Below the pieces are notes generated by a model. The model ran no database searches, was not told where the DNA came from, and worked only from the letters and a program-made list of their open reading frames with translations. DNA of 64,000 nucleotides from Epiperipatus broadwayi (lineage: Eukaryota > Onychophora > Udeonychophora > Euonychophora > Peripatidae), in the NCBI GenBank assembly GCA_028023455.1, contig JAQFVV010006335.1, forward strand, positions 2,648,412 to 2,712,411. The letters run 5' to 3'. The first letter of the stretch is position 1, and every line of letters starts with the position of its first letter. Shown one piece after another: positions 1-11,733 of the stretch. The position numbers and the translations under genes are program-made.

Positions 1-140
1 CAATCCGTGTCTAGATCTAAACCGCAGAATTCTAAAGAATGGCCCTGAGCTTTGTCTTGATGGTGATTGCAAACGCCAATGGAATTGGAAATTGCAATCT
101 CTCGCATGAAATAATGAAATCAAAATGAAAATAAATCGAA
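1..140 (-). pseudogene. Helitron helicase relic, runs off left edge
   Basis: Minus-strand translation gives RLQFPIPLAFAITI and then, after a frameshift near position 57, KAQGHSLEFCGLDLDTD. This is the end of the SF1/Pif1-type helicase of Helitron rolling-circle transposons, where the usual order is a basic-QFP-LAFAMTI segment followed directly by the KAQGQSL motif and GLDL. The protein would continue leftward outside the window. Upstream codons (to about 140) are weaker and contain stops. In an intact Helitron this helicase unwinds DNA for rolling-circle transposition in the nucleus. Seen: motif order and spacing. Inferred: Helitron origin. This copy is broken and 5-prime truncated. A cellular Pif1 pseudogene is less likely because the residues after KAQG fit Helitron proteins better. 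Confidence 0.7.
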
Positions 141-807
141 ATCTATGAAAATTCAATTTAACAATGCAATCGGTAACACTGAAATGGGATAGTAAAATAT
201 TTAGTATAGCGTGTGTTGCTTTTATGTCCAACAGATAATGCTGTTTTCCCAAAAAAGCATGTTTTGCCTGTGGGTATAAAAACGCGCGTATTTAAATGCA
301 ACCTTGTGTCAAAATTTCAAAGCAATCAGTGAAGAAATTTTGGAGATTTAAGATTTTGAACAAATGGACATTTACATTTTTATTTATATAGATTAAGCTG
401 AAAAAGATATTAACTCCATAAATAATATTTTATTCATTAACTCACGTTATAACTTTATATTTGAGCATACATTTTTTAAACATTTTCATTTTTTTTTCAT
501 AATTTGAAAGTATAATTTTTAATTTTAATTTATAAATATCAAGTGTTCGCATTATATAAATAGTTTATTAGTTATTAGTAGACATTTATTAAGTTAGATG
601 TTATCAAATCATTTTTAATTCATATATAAACTTCAAACTTAAATATCAGATAATACAAAATACAACTACCTAAGTTTAATTCCATTCTTCGTTTTCACTT
701 GTGTCATATCCTGGATATACTTAAAATTTTTATTTATTATTCTCATTTATATAAAATACACGCCATATACATTTTGGATGTTTTTGTCCATTTGTATTAA
801 GTATAAA
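141..807. other. AT-rich non-coding stretch next to Helitron relic
   Basis: No gene seen. About 180-400 is somewhat richer in GC and, read on the minus strand, leads into the Helitron relic, so it may belong to that element. The rest is plain AT-rich sequence. Confidence 0.4.
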
Positions 808-914
808 TTAAAACAGGCAAAACTTACTATACGTATTGCCACACACAGCAAGCTAGTGTAATCAATGGATGCCAGAAGGCTTGTGCATTTAGGCCTACTC
901 ATCCAATATCCCCA

Positions 915-954
915 GACTAGTTTCTGGCTTGTGGGATGAGTAGGCCTTCATCAG
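915..954 (-). ncRNA. Hammerhead-like core with enlarged stem II, inverted arm of copy 1
   Basis: On the minus strand CTGATGA (948-954), GAAA (921-924) and GTC (915-917) are intact, but stem II carries about 10 extra bases derived from the flanking family sequence. Probably a rearranged, inactive copy. Confidence 0.4.
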
Positions 955-987
955 TGAAGAACTAAGATCTAGGTGCAGTGCTCTCAG

Positions 988-1046
988 ATCCAAGGCTCCT
1001 CACTGATGAAGGCCACAAGCCAGAAACTAGTCTGGGGATATTGGAT
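988..1046 (+). ncRNA. Hammerhead ribozyme-like motif in family A copy 1
   Basis: Core CTGATGA at 1003-1009, short stem II GGC/GCC, GAAA at 1023-1026, then C-UA-G and the triplet GTC at 1030-1032. The predicted stem III is only 2 bp (AC with GU, loop UA). Stem I pairs TCCTCA (997-1002) with TGGGGA (1033-1038), and further out ATCCAA (988-993) with TTGGAT (1041-1046). This is type I topology with minimal stem III, the form reported for hammerheads of Penelope-like retroelements. The base of stem II is an A-A mismatch, which could lower activity. Predicted self-cleavage is after 1032. Inference from manual folding only. Confidence 0.6.
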
Positions 1047-1247
1047 GTGTAGGCACTAGATCGAGATAGGTGCTGTACTCTCAGATCCAATGTTTCTCAC
1101 TGATGAAGGCCACAAGCCAGAAACCAGTTGGTGATATTGAATGAGTAGGCACTAGATGGGGATTTTATGCACAAGCCTTCTGGAATCCATTGATTATTCT
1201 AGCTTGCTGTGTGTGGCAATACACATAGTGAGTTTTGCCTGTTTTAA

Positions 1248-2782
1248 CAAGTTATACACAAGCATAAGAGGTGGTGGTCATGTGATGTTTATTGGCTTTA
1301 TCAAGTATAGATGTGTGTGTTATTTGCATTAAAGATTTATAGTTCAGTTGATTGTTATTTGTCAGAAATTGCACTTTTGAGGAAACACTGTTTTTGTAAC
1401 CGAAATAAAAACAGGATATCAAAATCATTCAAAGTAAATTAATGAATAAAGATTAATTTTAATATGAAATCTTACAACAATCTGAGAAGTCATCAGTTTA
1501 TCTAGTAAAATGAAAACAGTGGTTTTAAGAAAAAAATATGAAAGCATTTTTTGGCTCACTTAAATAACAATATTACATTGCAAATAAAAACTAATGCTTA
1601 TAATAATTACTGAAACAGATAATTAATTTCAGTAATCTGACCAATCTGGTTGAGGTGAGAAGTCCTGCACAGATTCATATAAAATTATTAAGACACTACT
1701 TTCCCAGTTTATGTGGAGAACTAATCTGCTTGTACAGTATTTGCTTATTAACTGTTTTATAACACCCTAGAAAATTATCATTTTTAAAATTTGAGTATTG
1801 TGTTCATGCATGCATATGCAGCATTTGTATTTTTTTCTGAACACTGAATGTGATATTATGTTGTTACTGAAAGCACACATGTTTCTTCTACTTTAATTTA
1901 CTCTCTAATGGTTATTTTTAATATTTGTTTGCCAATTAATCTTATTATAAATAAGCTACCCCTCCATTTACAACCTTACTGTTTGTACTTTCTTGTTTTG
2001 CCCACAGAAGCACTTGCAAAAGGTTATGCATATATTCATTCATTTCAATTTTGAAAAGAAAAGAATATTTTTCATAGATTGTATACATATATGAATTGGT
2101 TTATTAAACATTTGTGTAATACTTATTATTTTAGAAGAATATTATGATTAGATTCAAATATTATTTGAAAATGTTTACTTTTAGAAAAAAAATAATGAAA
2201 TCAATAATGTATGAATGCAACTTATAAGTGGCTAAAAAGAACTTGTTCTTATTGACAATAGTATGCTCTTTTTTATTATTTTTTTAAAATATATAAGTGG
2301 AATTTAAAATTTTATATAGAATTTCCTTAGCTTTATGTAATCTGAAAAATATTTTGTTTGGGATTTAGAAACACAATTGAAACACTGCTGATTTATTTAA
2401 TACAATATTTTTATTAGAAATATAATTATCATACAATCAAAAAAGTTAGTATTTTTTATTAATTCTGATAGCATCTTTCAGTTTAGTATTTTTTTTATAT
2501 TTGCAAAATTTAAATATTTTTATGAATAATTTTCATTTGTAAACATATATTTTTAATAAATAATTCAAAATTTCTGAAAATATGATAAAAGAGTAAAATT
2601 AAATTTGATCAAATAAAAAGTTGAAAATTTAATCCAAGGATCCACTAGAGATTTGGTTATTCTGATAATGCATAGTCAAATAAATGTGAATATTGAAGAT
2701 TAATCATTTTATTAGAATAATATAATGAACATTGTTGATACTTTATTTTTAACTGCAAAACTTTCTGATGAAAGTCAAAAAA
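1248..2782. other. AT-rich non-coding stretch
   Basis: Apart from the outer family A end up to about 1295, nothing supportable is seen: no ORF of interest, no RNA gene and no clear repeat. Confidence 0.5.
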
Positions 2783-4023
<1,241 letters not shown>

Positions 4024-4750
4024 ACCACTAAACATCACATGATCACTATTTCTTATGCTTAATCATAACTGTTATTAAAACAGGCAAAACTCTTCATACA
4101 GTAGTACCACTTAGTGAAATCCAGAGTAATCAATGGATGTGTGAAGGCTTGTGCATAAAATCCCTATCTAGTGCATACTCATCCAATATCCCCAGACTAG
4201 TTTCTGGCTTGTGTCCTTTGTCAGTGAGGAGTCTTGGATCTGAGAGCACTGTACCTAAATCTTATGATCTAATGTAACCCTCAAGAAGCCACCTTTTTTC
4301 TCTACTTTAATTACAAAACTATGAGAATAAAATTGAAAACACAATAATAAAATTGATAACACAATATTTTCAATCTAAGCTCATTAGCTTATATAATCAT
4401 ATAGGTCTGAATTCGTTCAGGACCCATATATTTCGGTGTCTTTAGTTATTTAATAACCATAGGATAGCTAATGAACTTAGATTGAAAATATTATTGGGTT
4501 TTCAATTTTATTCACATAGTTTTGTAGTTAAGTAAAGATAAAAGATGTTTGCTGGAGGGTCGCATTAGATCCTAAGATCTATGAGCAATGCTCTTCGATC
4601 TAAGGCTCTTCACTGATGAAGGCCACAAGTCAGAAACTAGTCTAGAAATATGGATGAGAAGGCACTATATAGGAATTTTAAGCACAAGCCCTCAGGCATC
4701 CATTACTGAGTGGCACTACTGTATAGAGAGTTTTGCCCATTTTCCTTATT
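4024..4750 (+). repeat. Palindromic repeat family A, copy 2 (longest)
   Basis: The most complete family A member. The outer end begins near CCACTAAACATCACATGA (4025), the inner end TTAAAACAGGCAAAAC lies at 4075, and the arms continue inward through the hammerhead-like block to a palindromic centre near 4412-4432 (GTCTGAATTC/GTTCAGGAC). The right arm mirrors the left to GTTTTGCC at about 4738, where the right outer end is missing. No protein is encoded between the arms, so mobility would need enzymes from elsewhere. Confidence 0.75.
4601..4660 (+). ncRNA. Hammerhead-like motif in copy 2, right arm
   Basis: CTGATGA (4613-4619), GAAA (4633-4636) and GTC (4640-4642) are intact. Stem II is weakened (GGC with GTC) and stem I is partly lost (TCTTCA against TAGAAA). 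The left arm (4190-4235, minus) has CTGACAA in place of CTGATGA. Probably decayed. Confidence 0.45.
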
Positions 4751-5160
4751 TTGACTTGAACTGGGACAATTAGAAATCCTGAAATTAAATTGTAATTGAC
4801 ATTGACATTTTATATTTTAAATTTCACCTTACTTTAGACACATCTGATGTAAACTTGAGTGTTTGATAGACACTAGATGGTATAATGATATAAAATTTCT
4901 ATCTCAAAATTGTTTTTTTATTAGTAAAAATTGTTTTGTAGATGTAATTTTTATATATTTACAACATCTTCTCTTTATTGATTATTCAAGATTATAGCAG
5001 ATAACTCTAGATGAGAGAAAAGATAAATTATCTTGGGAACAAATGAAAAAATCATCTAATATTTATTTTAAACATAAGTACTATGTATTAATTTAAGATA
5101 CTTCTAGTATTGTACTTTCTGTTTAAACCAAACTATAGTAGAATAATTAACAGTGATAAT
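4751..5160. other. AT-rich non-coding stretch
   Basis: Nothing supportable seen. Confidence 0.5.
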
Positions 5161-6300
5161 GATATTACAATATAGTATCCCCCCACAACAACACCACAAA
5201 CACCCACCCATTCTTCCCCAGAAACAAACCTAAAAAATCCAACTAACACAACCCAAACTCATCCGAACTTACAAGACCACAGTCATGATGATAGAAAAAC
5301 AAGTACAAACCCACACGTTCAGAGACAGTTCTCCTAGAGAAATTATTAGAGACTTGATTTTATAATAGAACTAACTCCATCTGCTGAATAAGAATTCACC
5401 CACCTCCCCCAACCACTGATCCACAAATCTCTCCACCGAGAACCTCATATTAACCACCTCGATTCCCAAACCAATCCTCATAAAAAACTCCCAGACCCAT
5501 ACATCGTTCTACATTTCACAGGTAGTAGTAAAATTTGTTATATTCAATTGTCACTTAAAAATACTTAATATCCAGAACTATTAGAACATTAATCTAAACA
5601 TATAATTAATATTAATCATTTAACATCGAGAATTTTTACCTAAAAATTTCCGACTGACCAACATCTGAAAAATATCAAAAATTTGAGTTCCGTAAGTCTC
5701 GCCCGATCACATACCTCTAATCATTATTAAAGATAAAAATATTTATAGCTAATTTTTTTGTATTATTGCTAATTTCCAAAATTATATACAAAACTTTAGT
5801 TTTTAAAACGTTATATTGGTTGGTGTTTGATTTGTGTTGTTGGGTGTGGGTTTTTTGGGGTTGTGTTTTTATTTTTTTTTTTTTTATTTTGAGGTGGTTT
5901 TGATTATAAATTAGTTTGGTGAATTTGGTGGGGGGGGTGGGGGGGTTTTTATATAATTTGAATAAGGAGAAAGGGAGAGGGGGTAAGGTGGGTGTGTGTG
6001 TTTTTGCCTGTGAGGGGCGGGTTGGGGGGGGGTTGGGGAGAGTGGTGAGGGGAAGAGAGGGGGCAATGGCCTACAATCTTAAAAGGTTCTTCTGGGGGGT
6101 ATTGGTGGGGATTGTATGGATTAAATAAAAAAAGTAAAAAAGGTGGAGGGTTGGAGGTTGTGGGAATGAAAGCACAAAACCCCCAACCCCCCCCGAAGAG
6201 AAAAACACAGGGGCACCAAAAAAAAAAAGGAACGGACAAGGAAGGGTGGGAGGGGGGGTGTTGTGTCGCGGCAGGGGGCGAATACAATATAATACCAAAT
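5161..6300. other. Strand-skewed block: C-rich then G-rich
   Basis: About 5178-5520 is rich in C and A with few G (repeated CCACA, CCACC words). About 5821-6006 contains no C at all on the plus strand, with G runs of 7-8, and G-rich text with homopolymers continues to about 6280. Open frames here (Pro-rich or Gly-rich) look like composition artefacts. The block could form G-quadruplexes on the plus strand. It may be low-quality consensus sequence. Confidence 0.7.
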
Positions 6301-6326
6301 TGTTTATCTATCTACAAATGTCACAT

Positions 6327-6612
6327 GACCACCATTTAATCACATGATCACTATTTCTTATGCTTACATATGTTGTTAATAAGAATACCTAACTCTCAAT
6401 ACAGTATTGCCACGAATAATCAATGGATTCAGGAAGGTTTGTGAATAAAATCCCTATATAGTGCAGTGCTCTCAAATCCAAGGCTTTTCACGGATGAAAG
6501 ACACACTAGAAATTAGGTTGGGGATGTTGGATGAATATGCACTACATAACGATTTTATCCATAAACCTTTCTGTGTCCATTGATTATAAAGTCATTTACA
6601 TATTGGCACTAT
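6327..6612 (+). repeat. Palindromic repeat family A, copy 3 (degenerate)
   Basis: Outer end words (CACATGATCACTATTTCTTATGCTT near 6342, within a duplicated CACATGA) are followed by the ATCAATGGAT block. The hammerhead core is CGGATGA (6491-6497) with GAAA nearby and TTGGGGATGTTGGATGA. Left arm shortened. The C-G-G change and the loss of the GTC triplet suggest no ribozyme activity. Confidence 0.65.
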
Positions 6613-7433
6613 TGTATGGAGAATTTGGTACTCTTAATATTTGCAAAATTGATTTTCTGTCTAATTCCCTTAGTACTATGATGTTGTTACACACTCAACA
6701 AAAATCATTATAAACAATATACAGTTGTCATATTTAATATAAAAAGATAAGATAAAAAATATAACTTTAACATGATATTTAACTTTTAACAATAATATCT
6801 AATGATTAAAAAATGTGTCAATTGATATATATATTTATAAAGCTATAATGACTTAAATATTTCTTCATTAGAAATACAGAATGAAACTAAAGTTAATGTT
6901 GTTGATATTTAAATAAACTCTCATTATTTTAAATTACAATCACTACATATAACTATATCATTCTAAAGAAAGTGCTTTAAAATTTCCAAGTAATTCATCG
7001 ACTACACAATTTTTATCAGTAAATATTAAGGAAAAATCAAATCAGCAATAACAATGTTAAGGTATTATATCAATGCTCTCAATGAACAAATATAAATTCT
7101 GAACTTTAAACAGTTCTGAATTTATATGTGTTCACACAACACACTGCTGAAACATCTTAACATAAATTGCATTTATAAAACCACCAATAAATGGAATAGT
7201 GTATTTACTTACAAATACAACCACTATATTTGACTTCCTTGCTATGCTGATGTGGCTAATTTTTTAACTGCAAGATAAGTTAAAGTTTTTATATATTCTC
7301 AGTAACATCTAAACAAAATTTTCTGTTGCTGGGGAATATTTGTTTAGAGAATGGATGAGAAAAGAGAGATTTAATTGGATTTGGAAAGATTGGGACAAAT
7401 ATTCCTAATGTTTGGAGAGAGACCCTGACATTG
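6613..7433. other. AT-rich non-coding stretch
   Basis: Only a small hairpin near 7088-7125 (ATAAATTCTGAAC and its complement). No gene seen. Confidence 0.5.
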
Positions 7434-7528
7434 TAAATATATATATAAGTTTGATGTCTGTATTCGTTCCACAATATATGTAAATATATATATAAGTTTG
7501 ATGTCTGTATTCGTTCCACAATATATGT
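7434..7528. repeat. Two-copy tandem repeat, 47-bp period
   Basis: The unit containing AGTTTGATGTCTGTATTCG recurs at 7448 and 7495 with almost no change, so the duplication is recent. Confidence 0.9.
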
Positions 7529-7549
7529 AATATTGAAATCAATATATAT

Positions 7550-7882
7550 ATATCAAAATACAGTAAAATTCACATAAATTATAATATTTTTAAAAGTGCT
7601 TTCGACTATACATCTTGTAGTCTTTATCAACTATATTACAGTGAATAATCAAAATGAGACAACCTTTCACAATACCCATAGTTCAGGTCAGATTTCCCAC
7701 AATTTTGTTATTTTAACATTTGATGATCATCAAACTCTGAATTGAACTATGGGTATTGTGAAAGGTTGTCTCATTTTGATTATCCACTGTTATATAGTTG
7801 ATAAAGACTACAAGATGTATAGTTGAAAATACTTCTAATAATAATGTAATTTATGTGAATTTTATTGTATTTTGATATTATT
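7550..7882. repeat. Foldback element family D, copy 1
   Basis: Arms of about 140 bp (about 7550-7690 and 7745-7882) pair nearly throughout, for example ATTCACATAAATTATAAT with its complement. Each arm has a hammerhead-like layout: UUGAUAAA, stem GACUA/UAGUC, then GAAAGC. The first eight bases do not match the hammerhead consensus CUGAUGA. A related half-element lies at about 31140-31250. Confidence 0.75.
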
Positions 7883-7998
7883 CAACATGAATAAAGCATG
7901 ATAAACAGAGCCCAAAATGCAAAAAACATTATTTATAAATAACAATTTGCCAAGCACTTTTGAAACTGTATACCAGAATAATTTTCATTATTTGACAG

Positions 7999-8001
<3 letters not shown>

Positions 8002-8092
<91 letters not shown>
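8002..8092. repeat. (TA)n microsatellite, about 45 units
   Basis: Uninterrupted TA repeat. It encodes only a poly-Ile-Tyr artefact frame. Confidence 0.98.
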
Positions 8093-8094
<2 letters not shown>

Positions 8095-8504
8095 ATGAGG
8101 CTTTAAAACTAAAGCATATGTAAAATTAGTTGGATTTTAGTAGGTTTACTATTAAAATGTTTTTTTTTTTTCAATTTAAATGAGAGATTTATTTGAAAAA
8201 AAAAAAGTAACATTGAAATGTGAGTTTAGGGAAGCACATGTTTCTCAGTCTCCAGTATAAAAAATATTTTTTTTTATAAAGAGGTTTGTAGAGTGGTAAA
8301 AAATCACAAATATAAATATAGAGTAGGAGAATTAAAAAGATAAGGAAATTGTATTTGTATTTATAATATATGTACGATTGTCAGAAGAAAACTAAATGTC
8401 CTTTAGTAGTGTGTACTAAAACGATATTATTTAGCCATCATCCTGTTTCACCTACTATGTTTCATAGTAGTATTTTTTTCCTTAATTCAAACACATCCCA
8501 GTTC

Positions 8505-8680
8505 AAATACACCTGGGTCTCTTTTTACACAGACTTATTTAACTCGATTTTGAAGTTACGCGATTCAAGTTTCACCGGAAGTCGAACTCCGATAATGCGC
8601 TATTACTTTAAATAATAAATTTTGCGCACTTATGTTATATTGAAAGTAATAGCATATTATTGGAATTTGACTTTCATCTT
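8505..8680. repeat. Short inverted repeat
   Basis: The segment 8577-8612 (GAAGTCGAACTCCGATAATG) is mirrored by 8640-8676 with a few mismatches. It is more GC-rich than its surroundings. Unassigned foldback. Confidence 0.65.
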
Positions 8681-9711
8681 AGTAATTTCAATATTTTCAG
8701 TGCTTTATAATAGTAAGATTTTATGCAATAATGAAATTAAAATCATGATTTCCACATTTTATGTATACACACATTAAATTTTACAAGATTATAATGTAAA
8801 TTTGTTCAAACATTGTGCGTGTTAATTTTGCATTTTAAATCACATTCTGTTTTTGCTTTTTAAAAAAGAACGTAATCAATTATTAATCATTTAGTGTCCA
8901 CAAGTTTATTTTTAAAAGGTAAGTAATAACAGTGGGCACAATTAAATTTGACAATTAAAAATTAAAATCTGATTTTTAATTGTAATTAACAATTTAAAAA
9001 TTACTTACGGTGACTTGAAATTAATGTGATGTAAAACAAAATTTGATTTTTAAATGGAATTGAAAATTAAAGACAAAAATAAGAATTTAATTTTTAGTTG
9101 TTAGTTTTAATTAAATTTTTCCCAGCAGTGGTGAATAAATGTCTTTTTCTTATTATAAGTCTAAGTTCATAAACAATTAATAAAATCATTGTCTCAAAGA
9201 TTAATTACTAATTACGTTGTCAACAGAAAACCATTAACACAACATGAGAGTGAACTTGGTGCTAGTTGTATTTCCTCTTGTGAGAATCTAATTTTTTACC
9301 AGTTTGCAAACAAATGTGTTTTTCGGCAAATAGCGATAATAATTAAAACGTATAAAAAAATGTAAATTACTGTATTGTAAATTATGCATAAAAATATATT
9401 ATTTTGAATAAAATTAAATATTATAGTTAAAAAAGTTTGTCTTGTATCAATTTTTTTCAAATTTGAAATTTTTTATTAGTCATATTTTATTTCCTTATTT
9501 TTTTTTTCCGTGGATTTTAAAGTAATTTTACATTGGTGCTTTACTTTTATACGAATTTTGAAAAATCACAGACCACATCCCCCCTTTTTCAATGTAAGTT
9601 ATGCCTATTTTTTCACAATTTTGTTTGCACACGTTTTCTCAAGAACCTATCTATTGCATAAAATGAGACCCAGGTATATATAAGTTTCTCATAATTTATT
9701 TTATTAAAATA
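8681..9711. other. AT-rich non-coding stretch
   Basis: Contains simple AT-rich words (around 8940-9120, runs of AATTAAAAATT). No gene seen. Confidence 0.5.
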
Positions 9712-10180
9712 GGCAAAACATGCTATATATATTGCCTCACACAGCAAGCTAGAATAATCAATGGATATCAGAAGGCTACTGCATAAAATCCCCATCTAGT
9801 GCCTACTCATCCAATATCCCCAGATTAGTTTCTCGCTTATGGCCTTCATCAGTGAGGAGCCTGAGATGTGAGAACACTGCACCTAGATCTTAGGATCTAA
9901 TGCAACCCTCCAGCAACCACATTTTATCTCCATTTAACTACAAAACTATGAGTCTTAAACCGAAAACACCTTAATGTTTTTAATTCAAGCCCATTAGCTT
10001 ATATAGTCATATGGGTCTGAAACCAGTTCAGTACCCATATATTTTGGTGTCTTTGGTTCTTTAATAACCATAGCCACCACTATCCTATTATACAGGATTG
10101 GTTTTAACCCAATAAACATCACATGACCACCACCTCTTATGCTTGAGGACGCATAAGTGGTGGTGGTTATGTTGTGAGCA
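9712..10180 (+). repeat. Palindromic repeat family A, copy 4 (left arm and centre)
   Basis: Starts at TTAAAATAGGCAAAAC, keeps the left arm and the centre (GTCTGAAACCAGTTCAG near 10015) and then stops. At about 10105-10170 a tiny palindrome follows, made of the outer end CATCACATGACCACCACC and its inverse (TTATGCTTGAGGACGCATAA), a deletion derivative of the family ends. Confidence 0.75.
9811..9870 (-). ncRNA. Hammerhead-like motif in copy 4
   Basis: Minus strand: CTGATGA (9846-9852), GAAA (9829-9832), and triplet AUC (9823-9825), still an allowed NUH. Stem I TCCTCA/TGGGGA is intact. Stem II is GGC with GCG, one mismatch. The change of GUC to AUC breaks one of two stem III pairs. Confidence 0.5.
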
Positions 10181-11130
10181 ACGACTCCTTAGTCGTCATA
10201 TGTTATTTAAATAGTAACACAATCTAGATAACATTATTTCTAATTCAAATAAACTAAATTTTTAATAATTTATATATAAAATAATATAAGCACGAAGAAG
10301 TCGTTGTATAGTGTTTGTATATCTGCTGTCATGTCAAATAAGTAATATCCACATTCCAATTAGGTCTAGGATTTCCTTTCAAGGCACAGATAAACCTGTA
10401 ATATTGACTAATGAATGTTATTTCTGTTACTATTACAGAGTAAACAAAAGATAAAAATACATTCAACCTTATCAATAAAATATTAGTAAAACGGTCGAAT
10501 AATATATCGTTCTCTCTCTCTATATATATATATATATTTGGGGGGGGGGGGGATGTTATGAGTGATTATTGCTAAGTATTAGGATAATTAATGGCAGTTT
10601 TAATTATATACATGTGTATGTATTTGTATGGTTAACTTATATATACACAGCTAGTCGTTGAGTCTATTAGTCAAAAAGTTTTGTATATAACAGAACACGT
10701 ATATTAAAGTTATATATATATGAGTCTGTGCATTTTTTATTTAAATTGAGTTTGAAAACTATTATAGCTTTGACGGTTATTTATTAAATTTGGGTTTTAA
10801 TTAACTTATTTATTTTTAATATACCACGCATTTTTAGCCTTTGCTGGATTTTAACAGTAAATTTATCTCCGTAGGTGATTTTCAGGAAGCAGTGTGTATT
10901 AGATTTGTAACACAAACTATCCGTTTTTAAATTGTTCGATAAATTGGTCACTTGAGAAAAGTTACATTTACATGTAGATAAAAGTGCTTATGAAACTTTG
11001 ACTCTTTTCTGACAGTTATTTTTATTTTTAAAATGTTAGCAAAAGTATACATATAATTTAATTTGTTTAAATAATGGTATTATGCAATTAAATATAAACA
11101 TTATTTGTTATAAAAAGTTTTATTAACTGA
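10181..11130. other. AT-rich non-coding stretch with G run
   Basis: Contains CT and TA repeats at about 10510-10538 followed by a run of 13 G (about 10540-10552). No gene seen. Confidence 0.55.
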
Positions 11131-11733
11131 AACACAGGCTTATTATATACCTGTGTCTATATATGTAATATATAGGGTATATGAACACAGACTTTCAGAT
11201 GATCCATCACTCTCCACTCTATGTAATAACACTGATACACTCAAGCACATATATGCACAGGTATATAATAAGCCTGTGATTGTTATTACATTGTAGAGAT
11301 GTCTGCCTATCCTTGCATATGTATTAAATGGATTATGTCCTGTACATGTGGGGTTCAGATTGACCCTATACTTCAACATGGGTGTGACTAGAATCTCAGC
11401 CTCAGGGTGACCTTCGAGCATTCCATCATCAGATTTTCAATTGGATGGCTAGTTGAAGAGTTGGAGTGTGTAGTAGATTGGAGCCTGTCCATTAAAGTAT
11501 GAAGATTGTCTATCTTAATATATATATATATATATGAGCACTTATAGTATATATGTGTGGGAGATGATAATCTGGACCAACTGATGATTTCTGGTTTAGC
11601 ATGAAATACATATATTGACTATTAGTTATCTTTTCAGCATATATGTGCTTGAGTGTATCAGTGTTATTAGATAGAGTGGAGTGCAATGGATCATCTGAAA
11701 GTCTGTGCTCATATACCCTATATATTAAAAAGT
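11131..11733 (+). repeat. Palindromic repeat family B, copy 1
   Basis: Long inverted ends (about 11159-11252 and 11636-11730) share AGACTTTCAGATGATCCAT and CACTGATACACTCAAGCAC. A nested 23-bp inverted repeat (CACAGGCTTATTATATACC) sits at about 11132-11155 and 11257-11279. The interior resembles the interior of the copy at 28.8-29.3 kb in inverse orientation. No convincing protein. The open frame on the minus strand (11143-11421) is not supported by any family. Confidence 0.75.
11574..11620 (+). ncRNA. Hammerhead-like motif in family B copy 1
   Basis: CTGATGA (11581-11587), GAAA (11603-11606), minimal stem III AUA-CA-UAU, triplet AUA, then UUGA opposite CCAA before the core. Stem II is degraded (UUUCUG with UAGCAU). 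Core bases are kept but the fold is weaker than in the second family B copy. Confidence 0.45.

Larger units (their letters stand above)
808..1247 (+). repeat. Palindromic repeat family A, copy 1
   Basis: Inverted ends match: TTAAAACAGGCAAAACT at 808 and its complement ending in GCCTGTTTTAA at 1247. Both ends abut TTAA. The arms share the family A block (ATCAATGGAT, CAGAAGGCTTGTGC, CCAATATCCCCAGACTAG). Inside are three copies of the hammerhead-like core: one inverted (915-954, minus) and two direct (1003 and 1100, plus). The third has lost the base at the predicted cleavage site. Beyond 1247 a further family end continues to about 1295 (CATGTGATGTTTATTGG). Likely a non-autonomous mobile foldback, possibly PLE-derived. 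Confidence 0.8.

Noticed and set aside
5916-6339. Overlapping Gly/Pro-rich open frames on both strands
   Set aside because: Follow from extreme G or C content in a skewed, probably low-quality block; no motif, and frames overlap on both strands.
11143-11421. 92-residue minus-strand frame inside family B
   Set aside because: Lies across repeat ends and interior of a palindromic element; no family resemblance and not open in the second copy.
11390-11450. Another CTGATGA followed by CGAA on the minus strand in the family B interior
   Set aside because: Stem II does not form, GAAA is GAAG, and stem I does not pair; not counted as a hammerhead.
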